NCBI GenBank assembly: GCA_036480335.1
Contig: JAZGGH010000042.1
Span: 1-5,808, forward strand
Source of the DNA: JAZGER01 sp036480335
Lineage (GTDB): Bacteria > Pseudomonadota > Gammaproteobacteria > DSM-19610
Length of the DNA stretch: 5,808 bases
Direction of reading: 5' to 3'
Below, one piece after another: positions 1 through 5,808 of the stretch (its first letter is position 1; each line of letters starts with the position of its first letter). Made by a program: the position numbers and the translations under genes. The notes beneath the pieces were generated by a model, which had not been told where the DNA came from, did no database searches, and saw nothing but the letters and a program-made list of their open reading frames with translations.

Positions 1-57
1 CCAGGTGCTGTAGGTTTCGTCCACTATAACGCCGTATCTATCGGCAATAATTGCCAT
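1..57 (-). CDS. Possible 5' end of a divergent gene running off the left edge (unrecognised)
   Basis: Reading the minus strand, an ATG at 57-55 opens a frame of 19 codons that is still open at base 1. The peptide reads MAIIADRYGVIVDETYSTW. I do not recognise a family. The start is immediately preceded by an in-frame TAA and has only a poor ribosome-binding site (a GAG about 13 bases upstream). If it is real, it would be divergent from the PAS-cyaA operon, and the two inverted repeats would lie in or beside the shared control region. A chance open stretch of this length is quite likely, so this is only a pointer for anyone with sequence to the left. Confidence 0.18.
   Translation of the reverse strand, partial: MAIIADRYGVIVDETYSTW
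43..55. repeat. 13-bp palindrome, GGCAAT-A-ATTGCC
   Basis: The two 6-base arms are perfectly complementary around a single central A. An odd-centred AT-rich dyad like this is operator-like, but it is short and could be chance. It overlaps the first codons of the doubtful minus-strand frame. It is too tight to act as a terminator hairpin and has no following T tract. Confidence 0.35.
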
Positions 58-137
58 TTACTGAACCAGCTCATCACATTGAAAACGCTATAGGTACTTT
101 CGCGTATTTAAAGAATTATGCTTTGCACACAGGAATA

Positions 138-156
138 ATTAATCTTTACGATTAAT
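138..156. repeat. Inverted repeat ATTAATC-N5-GATTAAT upstream of the PAS gene
   Basis: The two 7-base arms (138-144 and 150-156) are perfectly complementary, separated by TTTAC. The symmetry and AT-richness resemble a binding site for a dimeric regulator rather than a terminator, since there are few G-C pairs and no T run. It overlaps the best, though weak, promoter-like pair in the leader (TTGCAC at 123-128, TACGAT at 147-152). If transcription starts near here it would be placed to control the operon. No specific regulator family is implied. Confidence 0.35.
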
Positions 157-338
157 CTCCTTGAATGCCGAAAATAATCTATTAAATCAATTACAAAGAC
201 AGAGAACACAGGGTATTCAGGTTGTTCAGATAACAGCAATTAGATTGTTTGCACCAATCAAACACTGGCTGCAGACTCTAATAAAGAATCCCGTATTTAT
301 TCCGCTACTAAAGGATAGAGAACCTTTCTTTAATTATC

Positions 339-342
339 AGGA
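339..342 (+). promoter_or_regulatory. Ribosome-binding site deciding the ATG at 350
   Basis: AGGA sits 7 bases before the ATG at 350-352, which is good Shine-Dalgarno spacing. The alternative in-frame TTG at 161 has its nearest AGGA at 131-134, about 26 bases away and too far. This favours the ATG start. Confidence 0.6.
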
Positions 343-349
343 CTCCTAC

Positions 350-1180
350 ATGACCGATACGCTCAACCCTCAGGAAGCACAATCGATTTTCGAATCCTGT
401 CCAATACCCGCTGTAATATTAGATGCGCAGGGATTAATACTGAGCATAAATCAAGCATTTACCCAACTTTCTGGCACCCAGAAAACCAATTGCCTAACGG
501 GAAAACAAATCGACAGCATTACCAGCCCAGGCTTGAAACATCTCTTAACTACCTATCCTAAACTGGAATGGGAAGACGGTACCGGCCGAATTCGCAGTAT
601 TGATGTACAGCGCGTCACATTGACCGAAGATGGTACAAAAGAAGTGCGTTTTTTTGTTGATCGCAGTGAAATCATTCAACTTGAAAACGCCAATACGGTT
701 CTCGAGGAAAAACTGCAGCAAAACCTGCTGACTGATCCGGCCACTGGTTTACTCAATCAACGCGGTATTATTCTGGCACTGGAGCCACAAATTGCACGTT
801 GCCGCCGCTATAACAGCACCTTATCTGTTGTCCTGATGGCCGTTGATGCATCGATTGATCGCGAAAAACTGCTTATTGAAGTTTCACGGATGCTCAAGGA
901 CCAACTTCGCTGGGCTGATCTCGTTGGCTGCACTGAAAATCAGGAATTCATGCTGGCGTTACCGGAAACACCGGAAACAGCAGCTGTACAGTTAACCAAT
1001 AAACTTGTTCCATTGCTTGAAGAAACCTGTAATAACTGTTTTCCGGATACTTCAATATGGTCTTGCTTTGGTATCGCTGGCTGGCGTAAAAGTGATAATG
1101 CGCCTTCACTCTTGCAACGTGCATCCAACGCGCTGACCCAGGCAAGAAATTCTGACTCTAACAAAACCATTGCCCTCTAG
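350..1180 (+). CDS. PAS domain protein with degenerate GGDEF domain
   Basis: This is a predicted cytoplasmic signalling protein of 276 residues; no membrane segment or signal peptide is visible. A PAS-like sensor domain spans about residues 10-105 (typical core around PIPAVILDAQG and SINQAF), followed by a helical linker (about 108-127) and a GGDEF-family domain (about 128-272). The GGDEF fold is recognisable from its start (DPATGLLNQRG, 129-139) and from an FGIAGW strand and a final helix near the C-terminus. The signature is ENQEF (196-200) instead of GG(D/E)EF, and the FKxxND...GH..GD stretch is missing about 11 residues. Diguanylate cyclase activity is therefore very unlikely; a sensing, binding or adaptor role is inference. 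The ATG at 350 was chosen for its AGGA and because the PAS domain starts right after it. The frame could extend to a TTG at 161 (339 residues). The stop lies 20 bases before cyaA, which suggests co-transcription. Confidence 0.8.
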   Translation: MTDTLNPQEAQSIFESCPIPAVILDAQGLILSINQAFTQLSGTQKTNCLTGKQIDSITSPGLKHLLTTYPKLEWEDGTGRIRSIDVQRVTLTEDGTKEVRFFVDRSEIIQLENANTVLEEKLQQNLLTDPATGLLNQRGIILALEPQIARCRRYNSTLSVVLMAVDASIDREKLLIEVSRMLKDQLRWADLVGCTENQEFMLALPETPETAAVQLTNKLVPLLEETCNNCFPDTSIWSCFGIAGWRKSDNAPSLLQRASNALTQARNSDSNKTIAL

Positions 1181-1190
1181 CGCATATTCT

Positions 1191-1195
1191 GGAAG
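1191..1195 (+). promoter_or_regulatory. Ribosome-binding site of cyaA (GTG start)
   Basis: GGAAG lies 5 bases before the GTG at 1201-1203, in the 20-base gap after the PAS gene. It supports the GTG as the true start. A non-ATG start is notable because E. coli cyaA also uses a weak start codon (TTG), which limits its synthesis. Confidence 0.6.
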
Positions 1196-1200
1196 TCCTG

Positions 1201-4104
1201 GTGCCGGTACAACCCGACAATACAACGCTATCCAGTACCAACACTGGCAAAACTGATAGCGCTGAAATCCTGCAAACGGATTTTAATAGAAACCGACACG
1301 CTATCGAAATTGATGCCCTTGAATTACGCGCAGTTAGACGAAGATTTCTAGCACTTAACAAAGACCGCCTACAGCGTGTATCTGGCTCATTACACTCTCA
1401 GCAGAAAATCTTCATTGAACTGCTTCCCTTATTATTCCATATCAATCACCCGATGCTGCCGGGTTATTTATCCACTGAAATTCCCTGCGGAATTTCAAGC
1501 TTCTCACCTGGAAAGCGTTGCATACAGGCTGCAAAACGTCTGGCAAAAAGCTTTAAACATTTACGCCGCGCGCAACAGGTCTATGCGTTACATGCAATCT
1601 ACCTTATGGGCAGCACGGGCACCGTGGCATATTCCGATCAGAGCGATATGGATATTTGGTTATGCCACCGCCCTGGGCTCTCTGAAACAGATCAGGAATT
1701 ATTAAAACAGAAAGCCAATGCCATTAAGACATGGGCAGAATCGCTCGGACTGGAAGTCCATTTTTTCATTTTTGACAATGTATCATTTCGGGATGGGAAA
1801 AATGCAGCAGTCTCCAGCGAAAACAGTGGCAGTTCCCAGCATCATTTACTCTTAGATGAATTCTACCGCACAGGATTACTCATCGCTGGACGCATCCCTG
1901 TCTGGTGGCTGGTACCACCCAGCTATGAAGCTCAATACACTGACTATGTTCGTAAACTGCTGGTCAACCGCTTTATCAAACCTGGCGATGTCATCGATTT
2001 TGGAGGACTGCATGAAATTCCTATCGACGAGTTTTATGGCGCAACACTTTGGCAACTCTACAAAGCAGTAGATTCACCCTACAAATCAATCCTTAAACTG
2101 CTGTTGCTTGAATCCTACGCCAAACAGGATGCAGACAACAAAATTCTATCTCTGCGTTTCAAACAGGCTGTGTACGATGGTAGCTGTAAACTCAATGAGT
2201 TAGATCCTTACGTGATGATTAGCAATGCTGTGGAAGAATATCTATTTTCACGTAAGGAACTCGATCGCCTTGAACTAATCAGACGCTGTTTCTATTTCAA
2301 GGTTAATGAACCCGTGAGCCAACCGGTTTTTAGAAAACAGGATAATTGGCGCAGGGATCTTATGCGTGAACTGGTCACTCAATGGGGTTGGGGTGAGAAT
2401 CAATTAGCCGAACTTGACCAAAGAAAGCGTTGGAAAATTCATCGTGTGTCAGAAGAACGAGACCTTATTGTTAGTGAGTTGACCCGCAGTTACCGTGAAC
2501 TGTCACATTTTTTACGGGACAATCCTGCGCCCGTGGCAATCAATCAGTCTGATCTTAACCTGCTCGGCAGGAAGCTCTACGTGGCATTTGACCGTAAGCC
2601 TGGCAAGATTGACTGTCTCAACCCAGGCATATCACGCGACCTCTCCGAAGAACAACTGAGCTTTCATCAAACCGGTAAACGCATCAAGCCATCCTGGACT
2701 CTCTATCGGGGCAGCCCTGCGGTTAAAACAACAGAGACTCCTCCCATAAAACAAACGCAGAATTTTCTGCAATTGCTCGCATGGTGCCACTTAAATGGCC
2801 TGATCAATCATAGTCCATGCATGATGCATATCCAGCCGCCGGACAGCCAGTTATTCCAGTGGGAACTACGTTGCCTCACCGACTGTCTGCACGATCTGTT
2901 TCCGGTTGCTACGCTCAGTTCTAACAAGATCAAAGCACTTAATGAACCAGCACGTCTGCTCAATACCGGACTATTCATTAATATTGCTGAAGATCCAATG
3001 GATAAACTGACACGCCAGGGAATGCAACTGGTCAGTGACAGAATCGACCCGCTGAGTTATGGGCGCCAGTTCGATAACCTGGTTATTAAAATTGATGTGC
3101 TTACACAAACTTCATGGAATGAATTGCTGACTTTCGAATACCGTGATCATTGCGCTTTACTTGAATGCTTGAGTGATTTGTTAGCCTGGTCACCCATCGG
3201 CGAAGCATCCCCACCCAAACTGCCCTGTTTCAGCTTTTCAACCTCACGTGGCCCCTTGATTGCACGCCGGGCAGAGGATTTATTTAGGTATGTAACCAGT
3301 TTTTTCTACTACCCTGGCAATGAAAATGGCCGTTACGTTGTCATTATTGGTCAATCATATTATGTACTGCAACCGGAAAATGGCGTGCCGCGTTACACAG
3401 AACTGGAATCAGAAACTGCTTTGTTAAACTACCTGGGGAAAACACAGTCTGCGTTCAGCCCAATCCGGTTTGATCCGGCAACCATGACAAATTCACCGCT
3501 GGCGTTGATCACTCAACGCAATAAGATAAACGTGATACAGTTTTTTTACCATATTCAGAAAGGCCAGGCGCGCATCTATATTATAGATGAAAAGGGATCA
3601 GTCTATATTCAACAACAACCTTTTCATGATGAAACGGCATTAATAACTCCCTTCCAGCAATTTTTTGAATCGGTTCTGCAGCGTATTTCCCAACTCGATA
3701 ATATTGATGCCCATCAGCCTGAAGTTCGTTTCTATCAAATTGGTCTTGATGCCCACGGCCAGATGGAAACCAGAACGATATCACCACCAACACAAGCAGC
3801 CGATACCAACCGTGAATTACAAGTGATCGGTGACATCACTGATGTTAAGGGCAACAGCTTAACCCTCTATCATAACCACAAAGAATTTTCTTCCATTGAA
3901 TATGCTGATGGCCTTTATCAGGCCGTTGCCCGGTCAGTCCTTGAACAAAGACACAGTGGCGCTGCCTATCCGGTTTACATTACCGATATTGATATGCACC
4001 GCTCGATTCACAGTCACGCCAAGGCACAAACTATTTCTTTCCTGACACTAAAAATGCAGATCGAACAACAACTCAATACTGTCCTTGGCAAGATGATGCG
4101 CTAG
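1201..4104 (+). CDS. cyaA: Class I adenylate cyclase
   Basis: Converts ATP to 3',5'-cyclic AMP and pyrophosphate in the cytoplasm; cAMP activates CRP-type regulators. The 967-residue product matches class I CyaA from end to end. The N-terminal catalytic domain (about 35-580) carries the nucleotidyltransferase motif MGST (136-139) followed by SDMDIW (148-153), where D149 and D151 correspond to the metal-binding aspartates of E. coli CyaA (D114 and D116). Other hallmarks are HPMLPGYL (83-90), LLLDEFYRTG (216-225), FYGATLWQLYK (278-288), DSPYKSILK (291-299), RRCFYFKV (361-368) and WGWGENQL (395-402). The C-terminal half is the less conserved regulatory part. It runs about 100 residues beyond the end of the 848-residue E. 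coli protein, as in the longer CyaA of non-enteric gammaproteobacteria. The GTG start has GGAAG 5 bases upstream. It is probably co-transcribed with the PAS gene, and its stop overlaps that of the convergent esterase. The frame is intact. Confidence 0.96.
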   Translation: MPVQPDNTTLSSTNTGKTDSAEILQTDFNRNRHAIEIDALELRAVRRRFLALNKDRLQRVSGSLHSQQKIFIELLPLLFHINHPMLPGYLSTEIPCGISSFSPGKRCIQAAKRLAKSFKHLRRAQQVYALHAIYLMGSTGTVAYSDQSDMDIWLCHRPGLSETDQELLKQKANAIKTWAESLGLEVHFFIFDNVSFRDGKNAAVSSENSGSSQHHLLLDEFYRTGLLIAGRIPVWWLVPPSYEAQYTDYVRKLLVNRFIKPGDVIDFGGLHEIPIDEFYGATLWQLYKAVDSPYKSILKLLLLESYAKQDADNKILSLRFKQAVYDGSCKLNELDPYVMISNAVEEYLFSRKELDRLELIRRCFYFKVNEPVSQPVFRKQDNWRRDLMRELVTQWGWGENQLAELDQRKRWKIHRVSEERDLIVSELTRSYRELSHFLRDNPAPVAINQSDLNLLGRKLYVAFDRKPGKIDCLNPGISRDLSEEQLSFHQTGKRIKPSWTLYRGSPAVKTTETPPIKQTQNFLQLLAWCHLNGLINHSPCMMHIQPPDSQLFQWELRCLTDCLHDLFPVATLSSNKIKALNEPARLLNTGLFINIAEDPMDKLTRQGMQLVSDRIDPLSYGRQFDNLVIKIDVLTQTSWNELLTFEYRDHCALLECLSDLLAWSPIGEASPPKLPCFSFSTSRGPLIARRAEDLFRYVTSFFYYPGNENGRYVVIIGQSYYVLQPENGVPRYTELESETALLNYLGKTQSAFSPIRFDPATMTNSPLALITQRNKINVIQFFYHIQKGQARIYIIDEKGSVYIQQQPFHDETALITPFQQFFESVLQRISQLDNIDAHQPEVRFYQIGLDAHGQMETRTISPPTQAADTNRELQVIGDITDVKGNSLTLYHNHKEFSSIEYADGLYQAVARSVLEQRHSGAAYPVYITDIDMHRSIHSHAKAQTISFLTLKMQIEQQLNTVLGKMMR

Positions 4105-4778
4105 GAAACCAGCGGGAAACGCATTCTTAACCACTGGTATAAACTGGCTGCTTGTTCAGGACAAAGACTGTGCGCCATTGGGTAAGTATTGAATTCGACT
4201 GAATATCCAGACTTCTGGATCGCATCACGTGATAAATGTGCCAGCTTTAACGGCACCACCGGATCACTGTCACCGTGATCCATACGTAATGGGACAGCTT
4301 TTTGCTCACTGGATTTTTCATCCTCCAGGGATTCAGCCAAAGGTAAGTAACATGACAACGCCAGGATACCTGCTAACGGTTGCCGATAGCGCAATCCGGT
4401 ATGCAGCACCATAGCGCCTCCCTGGGAAAATCCCGCCAGTACAATTGCACTGCTGGGAATACCGCGATCATTTTCCTGACGGATTAAAGCTTCCAGCTGT
4501 TCTCTTGATGACTGAATTCCCGCCGCGTCTTCCGGTGCTAGCGCATCTATACCCGCCAGGTCATACCAGGCTCGCATCTCCATACCACCATTCATGGTTA
4601 CCGGTCTGACCGGTGCGTGGGGTAATACAAAACGAATCCCGTGTTGTTGCACCAAATCCCACTGCCGGATCAATGGCTCAAAGTCGTGGCCATCGGCACC
4701 GAGGCCATGTAACCATATGACTGCCCCCCGCACCGGCCCAGGCGGATCAATTTCAATACTTTCGAGTACACTATTCAT
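4101..4778 (-). CDS. Alpha/beta-hydrolase, carboxylesterase/phospholipase family
   Basis: A probable cytoplasmic serine esterase of 225 residues, the usual length for the Abhydrolase_2 family (related to Pseudomonas carboxylesterase II and E. coli YpfH). It would hydrolyse short acyl esters or lysophospholipid-type substrates; the physiological substrate is unknown. The oxyanion-loop motif LHGLGADG is at 23-30. The nucleophile elbow GFSQGG (116-121) contains catalytic Ser118. The acid is probably Asp172 in HGDSDPVVP (168-176), and the base is His203 in YPMAHSLCPE (199-208). No signal peptide is visible. The ATG at 4778-4776 is preceded by AAGGA about 12 bases upstream, a rather long spacing. 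It is convergent with cyaA, sharing the CTAG at 4101-4104 as both stops, and divergent from lptM. The related cyaA-lptM region of other gammaproteobacteria usually has cyaY here; this protein is not frataxin. Confidence 0.92.
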   Translation of the reverse strand: MNSVLESIEIDPPGPVRGAVIWLHGLGADGHDFEPLIRQWDLVQQHGIRFVLPHAPVRPVTMNGGMEMRAWYDLAGIDALAPEDAAGIQSSREQLEALIRQENDRGIPSSAIVLAGFSQGGAMVLHTGLRYRQPLAGILALSCYLPLAESLEDEKSSEQKAVPLRMDHGDSDPVVPLKLAHLSRDAIQKSGYSVEFNTYPMAHSLCPEQAASLYQWLRMRFPLVS

Positions 4779-4827
4779 TCTCTCGTCTCATCCTTCTATA
4801 CTGGCTCAATAATCTGGAGTCATTAAG
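4779..4827. promoter_or_regulatory. Divergent spacer between the esterase gene and lptM
   Basis: These 49 bases must hold the 5' ends of two divergent genes. On the plus strand, TATACT at 4797-4802 is a good -10 match (5 of 6) for lptM-lysA. Its -35 at 17-base spacing (TTCATT, 4774-4779) is poor and overlaps the esterase start codon. On the minus strand no convincing pair is visible: TATAGA at 4800-4795 would remove the esterase ribosome-binding site, so its promoter probably lies further back, inside lptM. Confidence 0.35.
4816..4819 (+). promoter_or_regulatory. Ribosome-binding site of lptM
   Basis: GGAG stands 8 bases before the ATG at 4828. It supports translation of the short lipoprotein frame. 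Confidence 0.6.
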
Positions 4828-4950
4828 ATGCGTTTTTCACTTTACAAACTCGCTTTGGTCATCCTGCTGCTTGCCAGCCTGTCTGCCTGTGGCCAGAAAG
4901 GCGATCTCTTTTTACCCGGCAACGATACCGATAAAACAGAAGAACGCTAA
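4828..4950 (+). CDS. lptM: LptM-type small lipoprotein (YifL/LppL family)
   Basis: A 40-residue lipoprotein precursor. It has a short basic N-terminus (MRFSLYK), a hydrophobic segment (about 8-20) and a lipobox LSAC with Cys21 as the lipidated residue. The sequence after the cysteine, CGQKGDLFLP (21-30), fits the conserved LptM/YifL pattern CGxKG(D/P)L(Y/F)xP. In E. coli this lipoprotein binds the LptDE translocon in the outer membrane and assists its correct disulfide formation. The mature part here would be only 20 residues, well short of E. coli YifL (67-residue precursor), but the motif is intact and the frame ends in a normal stop. The gene has its own GGAG site and lies 6 bases upstream of lysA, the usual place for this family. 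The identification rests on motif plus neighbour and is strong despite the size. Confidence 0.9.
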   Translation: MRFSLYKLALVILLLASLSACGQKGDLFLPGNDTDKTEER

Positions 4951-4956
4951 TCAACC

Positions 4957-5808
4957 ATGGATCATTTTACCTATCAGAACGATCGGCTGCAGGCAGAACA
5001 GCTGGATGTCGAGCAACTGGCGCAAACTTATGGCACGCCTTTATATATATATTCACGTGCTACGCTGGAGCGCCACTGGCATGCGTTTGACCAGGCCTTG
5101 TCGGGCCGCCCGCATTTAATCTGTTATTCCGTCAAAGCAAATTCCAATATTGCCCTGCTGGCCTTGCTTGCACGACTGGGTTCAGGCTTTGATATTGTCT
5201 CGCTCGGCGAGCTGGAACGCGTGTTGCGTGCCGGGGGCAGAGCAGATCGTATTGTGTTTTCAGGTGTCGGCAAAACCACCGGTGAAATAGAACGCGCGCT
5301 GGAAACGGGCATCCGCTGCTTCAACATTGAATCCGCGGCAGAATTACTGCGTATCAACGAGATTGCCTCCGCGCAGGGACTGCAAGCACCCATATCCCTG
5401 CGCGTAAATCCGGATGTTGATGCAGGGACACACCCCTATATTTCGACTGGCCTCAAGGAAAACAAGTTTGGAATTGATGTTGATTCAGCATTTAAACTCT
5501 TTCAGACAGCCGCTGACATGCCTGCTTTGCAGATTACCGGTATCGATTGCCATATTGGCTCGCAATTGACCAGTACCCAACCCTTTGTCGATGCGCTGGA
5601 ACGCGTGCTGGCGTTGACGGATCGCTTGAATGCCGCTGGAATCAATATTAAACACCTTGATTTAGGCGGCGGACTCGGCGTTAATTACCGCGATGAAAAT
5701 CCACCCACACCTGCAGAATATATCCAACCCTTACTGGAGACGCTCGGCGACCGGGATTTTGAATTACTGATTGAACCGGGCCGCGCTATCGCGGCTAACG
5801 CAGGTTTG
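4957..5808 (+). CDS. lysA: Diaminopimelate decarboxylase, 3' end beyond window
   Basis: Removes CO2 from meso-2,6-diaminopimelate to give L-lysine, the last step of the lysine pathway, using pyridoxal phosphate. The first 284 residues are present, about two thirds of the usual roughly 415. The alanine-racemase-like barrel shows CYSVKANSN (56-64) with PLP-binding Lys60, FDIVSLGELERV (78-89), HPYISTGLKENKFGID (159-174), CHIGSQL (198-204) with His199 stacking on the cofactor, the phosphate-binding glycine loop DLGGGLGV (235-242) and EPGRAI (273-278). The C-terminal domain with the substrate-binding residues is off the window. The ATG at 4957 follows the lptM stop by 6 bases and has only a weak AGAAG-type ribosome site 12-14 bases upstream, so translational coupling to lptM is likely. 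dapF is expected next, by analogy with related genomes. The frame is intact to the edge. Confidence 0.96.
   Translation, partial: MDHFTYQNDRLQAEQLDVEQLAQTYGTPLYIYSRATLERHWHAFDQALSGRPHLICYSVKANSNIALLALLARLGSGFDIVSLGELERVLRAGGRADRIVFSGVGKTTGEIERALETGIRCFNIESAAELLRINEIASAQGLQAPISLRVNPDVDAGTHPYISTGLKENKFGIDVDSAFKLFQTAADMPALQITGIDCHIGSQLTSTQPFVDALERVLALTDRLNAAGINIKHLDLGGGLGVNYRDENPPTPAEYIQPLLETLGDRDFELLIEPGRAIAANAGL

Larger units (their letters stand above)
1..349. other. Left-hand region without an assignable gene; leader of the PAS-cyaA operon
   Basis: No convincing complete gene lies here. On the plus strand, frame 1 is open from the edge to a TAG at 91-93 (30 codons), which is no longer than chance allows and matches nothing I recognise. 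On the minus strand a short reading frame runs off the left edge from an ATG at 57-55. Bases 161-349 are open in frame with the downstream PAS gene from a TTG at 161. That TTG has no Shine-Dalgarno sequence at proper spacing, and the stretch uses many rare-type codons (aga, cta, ata), so I read it as untranslated leader. Two inverted repeats (43-55 and 138-156) are listed separately. I looked for a sigma-70 promoter and found only weak matches, for example TTGCAC at 123-128 with TACGAT at 147-152. Confidence 0.5.

Noticed and set aside
63..78. CRP-like site around TCACAT upstream of the operon (cAMP feedback on cyaA would make sense)
   Set aside because: Only one half-site is present; the partner TGTGA at the needed spacing reads GAACC.
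940..1361. Open frames on the minus strand antisense to the PAS gene and the cyaA start (940-1170, 948-1145, 1158-1361)
   Set aside because: They lie fully opposite well-supported coding sequence, their products resemble no family, and no ribosome site supports them.
1376..2071. Alternative-frame open stretches inside cyaA on the plus strand (1376-1705, 1856-2071)
   Set aside because: They sit within the most conserved part of the CyaA catalytic domain, which is clearly coded in the main frame.
3581..3793. Minus-strand open frame opposite the cyaA C-terminal half
   Set aside because: No recognisable product; cyaA coding here continues without interruption.
4104..4155. Possible terminator between cyaA and the esterase
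   Set aside because: The best pairing is ACCAG with CTGGT across a loop of about 20 bases, with no T run; ACTGG there is repeated directly, not inverted.
4229..4812. Plus-strand open frames opposite the esterase (4229-4414, 4594-4812)
   Set aside because: The minus strand codes a complete hydrolase with its whole catalytic triad; the plus-strand peptides are shadows.
5040..5055. TA-dinucleotide run (ttatatatatattc) as a regulatory or slippage element
   Set aside because: It reads as ordinary codons L-Y-I-Y-S inside lysA at a position where the family has similar residues, and the frame is maintained.
4871..5119. 82-codon plus-strand frame across lptM and lysA
   Set aside because: It is out of frame with both lptM and lysA, which are identified by motifs over the same bases.
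5124..5393. Minus-strand 89-codon frame opposite lysA
   Set aside because: It is antisense to the conserved LysA barrel, including the strand after the PLP lysine, and has no family resemblance.

Overview
The window looks like chromosomal DNA from a gammaproteobacterium. The reasons are a class I adenylate cyclase (CyaA), an lptM (yifL/lppL) lipoprotein gene directly upstream of lysA, and a LysA sequence of the Pseudomonas type. Base composition is moderate (roughly mid-40s % GC by eye) and even across the genes. I see no insertion sequence, phage gene, CRISPR array, tRNA or rRNA. The genus cannot be fixed from this sequence alone.

Layout. Bases 1-349 hold no gene I can assign with confidence. 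They contain two AT-rich inverted repeats and an in-frame, probably untranslated extension of the first gene. At 350-1180 (+) is a PAS protein with a shortened, catalytically dead-looking GGDEF domain. Twenty bases later, 1201-4104 (+) encodes a full-length class I adenylate cyclase with a GTG start, so the two form a likely two-gene operon. Convergent to it, 4101-4778 (-) encodes an alpha/beta-hydrolase of the carboxylesterase/phospholipase family; the two stop codons share the palindrome CTAG. After a 49-bp divergent spacer come lptM (4828-4950, +), a 40-residue lipoprotein gene, and lysA (4957 to the right edge, +), cut off by the window end.

How the genes relate. The first pair concerns second messengers: CyaA makes cAMP, and the PAS/degenerate-GGDEF partner could act as a sensor or adaptor (inference). 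The last pair belongs to the common lptM-lysA-dapF arrangement, with dapF expected just beyond the window. LptM helps mature the LPS translocon at the outer membrane, and LysA makes lysine from meso-diaminopimelate. The order and orientation cyaA(+), gene(-), lptM(+), lysine-pathway gene(+) resembles the cyaA-cyaY-yifL-dapF region of Escherichia coli and the cyaY-lppL-lysA-dapF region of Pseudomonas. Here an esterase occupies the position normally held by the frataxin gene cyaY.

Nothing here amounts to a clearly new defence or mobile system. The most noteworthy points are the PAS/degenerate-GGDEF gene coupled to cyaA, the esterase in the cyaY position, the reciprocal stop codons and the very short LptM.
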